In this document: positions 4,782-5,335 of the stretch, piece by piece
Numbering within the stretch: the first letter of the stretch is position 1
Layout of the letters: each line of letters opens with the position of its first letter
Assembly (NCBI GenBank): GCA_021107195.1
Contig: JAIOTF010000158.1
Span: 1-5,335 of the forward strand
DNA from: Anaerolineaceae bacterium
GTDB lineage: Bacteria; Chloroflexota; Anaerolineae; Anaerolineales; Anaerolineaceae
DNA length: 5,335 bases
Direction of reading: 5' to 3'
The notes under the pieces: model-generated
Database searches by the model: none
What the model saw: only the letters and a program-made list of their open reading frames with translations
What the model was told of the DNA's origin: nothing
Translations under genes and position numbers: made by a program

Positions 4782-5321
4782 TTACCCATAGGTTCCGGTA
4801 ATCCGCACAATCACTTCCTGAAACTGTTGTGATAATGCTCTAGAATCCAGGAGGGGTTTTTTCTGCTCCGGCTCAGCCGCAAGAACGGCAGCATCCTGCA
4901 TCTCAGAAAACGGGGTTTTTCCTTTTGCTTCCAATGCACTGTTGACGTATTGCAGACTGTTTTTATTCAATTCGTCTGCCACTTTCCACAGAGCCATACT
5001 GCCTTCAAGTAAATTAAGGATTTGCACCGCTTCATCCTCACCAACCACTTTGGTCAAATCCCGGCAGGATACTTCACCGCTCATCCCCAACAACCTTGCC
5101 AGCGTTAACTTTTGCTGGTCTCGTTCGTCAGCATTTTGGACAAGGTCATTCAAAACCATCTTTTTTAGCGCGGTTGCCCGCCTGATCTCTTTTGCAGTTT
5201 TATTCTTAAAAGCCAGCTTCTCTTCCCGTAATGTATCCACCAGTTCCTGTAATAATCGAAATTCCTTGACCAAAGAAGCCGTTAATGTTGTCGTCAGTTC
5301 TTTGAAATCAGTTTGCAGCAT
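4782..5321 (-). CDS. Probable FlgN-family flagellar export chaperone
   Basis: A 179-residue, nearly all-helical cytoplasmic protein from ATG 5321. Residues 5-75 form a long amphipathic helix pair (SLVKEFRLLQELVDTLREEK, then ATALKKMVLNDLVQ). This is the pattern of FlgN-like proteins, which hold the hook-associated proteins FlgK and FlgL before export. A second helical region (about 98-133: ILNLLEGSMALWKVADELNK followed by NSLQYVNSAL) has the Asn-rich turn and late helix usual in the family. The last 45 residues are less ordered, and the product ends ITGTYG. The assignment rests on helix pattern and length, since FlgN proteins have no catalytic residues. GAGGG (5331-5327) with a five-base spacer supports ATG 5321. 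ATG 5333, four codons upstream, overlaps that site and would form TAATGA with the end of a preceding gene, so it is probably the junction with an upstream operon partner. A perfect terminator follows, so this is the last gene of its operon. Confidence 0.7.
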   Translation of the reverse strand: MLQTDFKELTTTLTASLVKEFRLLQELVDTLREEKLAFKNKTAKEIRRATALKKMVLNDLVQNADERDQQKLTLARLLGMSGEVSCRDLTKVVGEDEAVQILNLLEGSMALWKVADELNKNSLQYVNSALEAKGKTPFSEMQDAAVLAAEPEQKKPLLDSRALSQQFQEVIVRITGTYG

Positions 5322-5326
5322 AGCAA

Positions 5327-5331
5327 CCCTC
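5327..5331 (-). promoter_or_regulatory. Ribosome-binding site of the FlgN-like gene, overlapping a probable upstream stop codon
   Basis: GAGGG on the minus strand, five bases before ATG 5321. The preceding bases read TAATGA at the window edge, offering TAA or TGA as the stop of an upstream gene, so translation is probably coupled. Confidence 0.6.
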
Positions 5332-5335
5332 ATTA

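Overview
The window looks like a chromosomal segment of a free-living bacterium. It holds a bacterial-type prolyl-tRNA synthetase with an editing insertion domain, a probable FlgN-type flagellar chaperone, two tRNA genes without encoded CCA, and a genome-wide type of palindromic repeat. The gene mix and the style of the palindrome would fit an uncultured Chloroflexota/Anaerolineae-like lineage. That is a weak inference: nothing here is diagnostic, and a flagellar gene limits the choice.

Layout. (1) Positions 1-1500 are a small, decaying accessory island. At the left edge is the possible tail of an unrecognised + strand gene. Next come a broken tRNA-Val copy (285-376), then two overlapping minus-strand membrane-protein genes that both appear inactivated: one by an in-frame TAG, the other by an 8-bp tandem duplication. 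An apparently intact tRNA-Val(UAC) with its own -10 box follows (1426-1499). Three copies of an 18-bp direct repeat are scattered in this island. (2) Positions 1500-1735 are intergenic and hold a large cloverleaf-like palindrome. (3) Positions 1735-2511 encode a fumarylacetoacetate-hydrolase-family enzyme with the His/Glu pair typical of FAHD1-like oxaloacetate decarboxylase/acylpyruvase members. (4) Positions 2577-2733 form a compact tRNA-Pro(CGG) transcription unit with a near-consensus promoter and a strong hairpin terminator. (5) Positions 2853-4592 are proS on the minus strand, converging on tRNA-Pro. (6) Positions 4720-4754 hold a terminator for the gene upstream of proS, a FlgN-like gene (4782-5321) that continues an operon beyond the window.

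How the parts relate. ProS charges tRNA-Pro, and the two genes face each other across one hairpin with A/T tracts on both sides. The FlgN-like gene belongs to an unseen upstream operon and is separated from proS by its own terminator and the proS promoter. The FAH-family gene appears monocistronic.

The most notable material is the region between the two tRNA-Val copies. It looks like a duplication or integration scar carrying a translationally coupled pair of small membrane proteins of unknown function. Each member can be restored to a coherent frame by one simple change: TAG back to CAG, or loss of one 8-bp repeat unit. I find no convincing complete new system. The ancestral two-gene membrane module is the best candidate for something undescribed.
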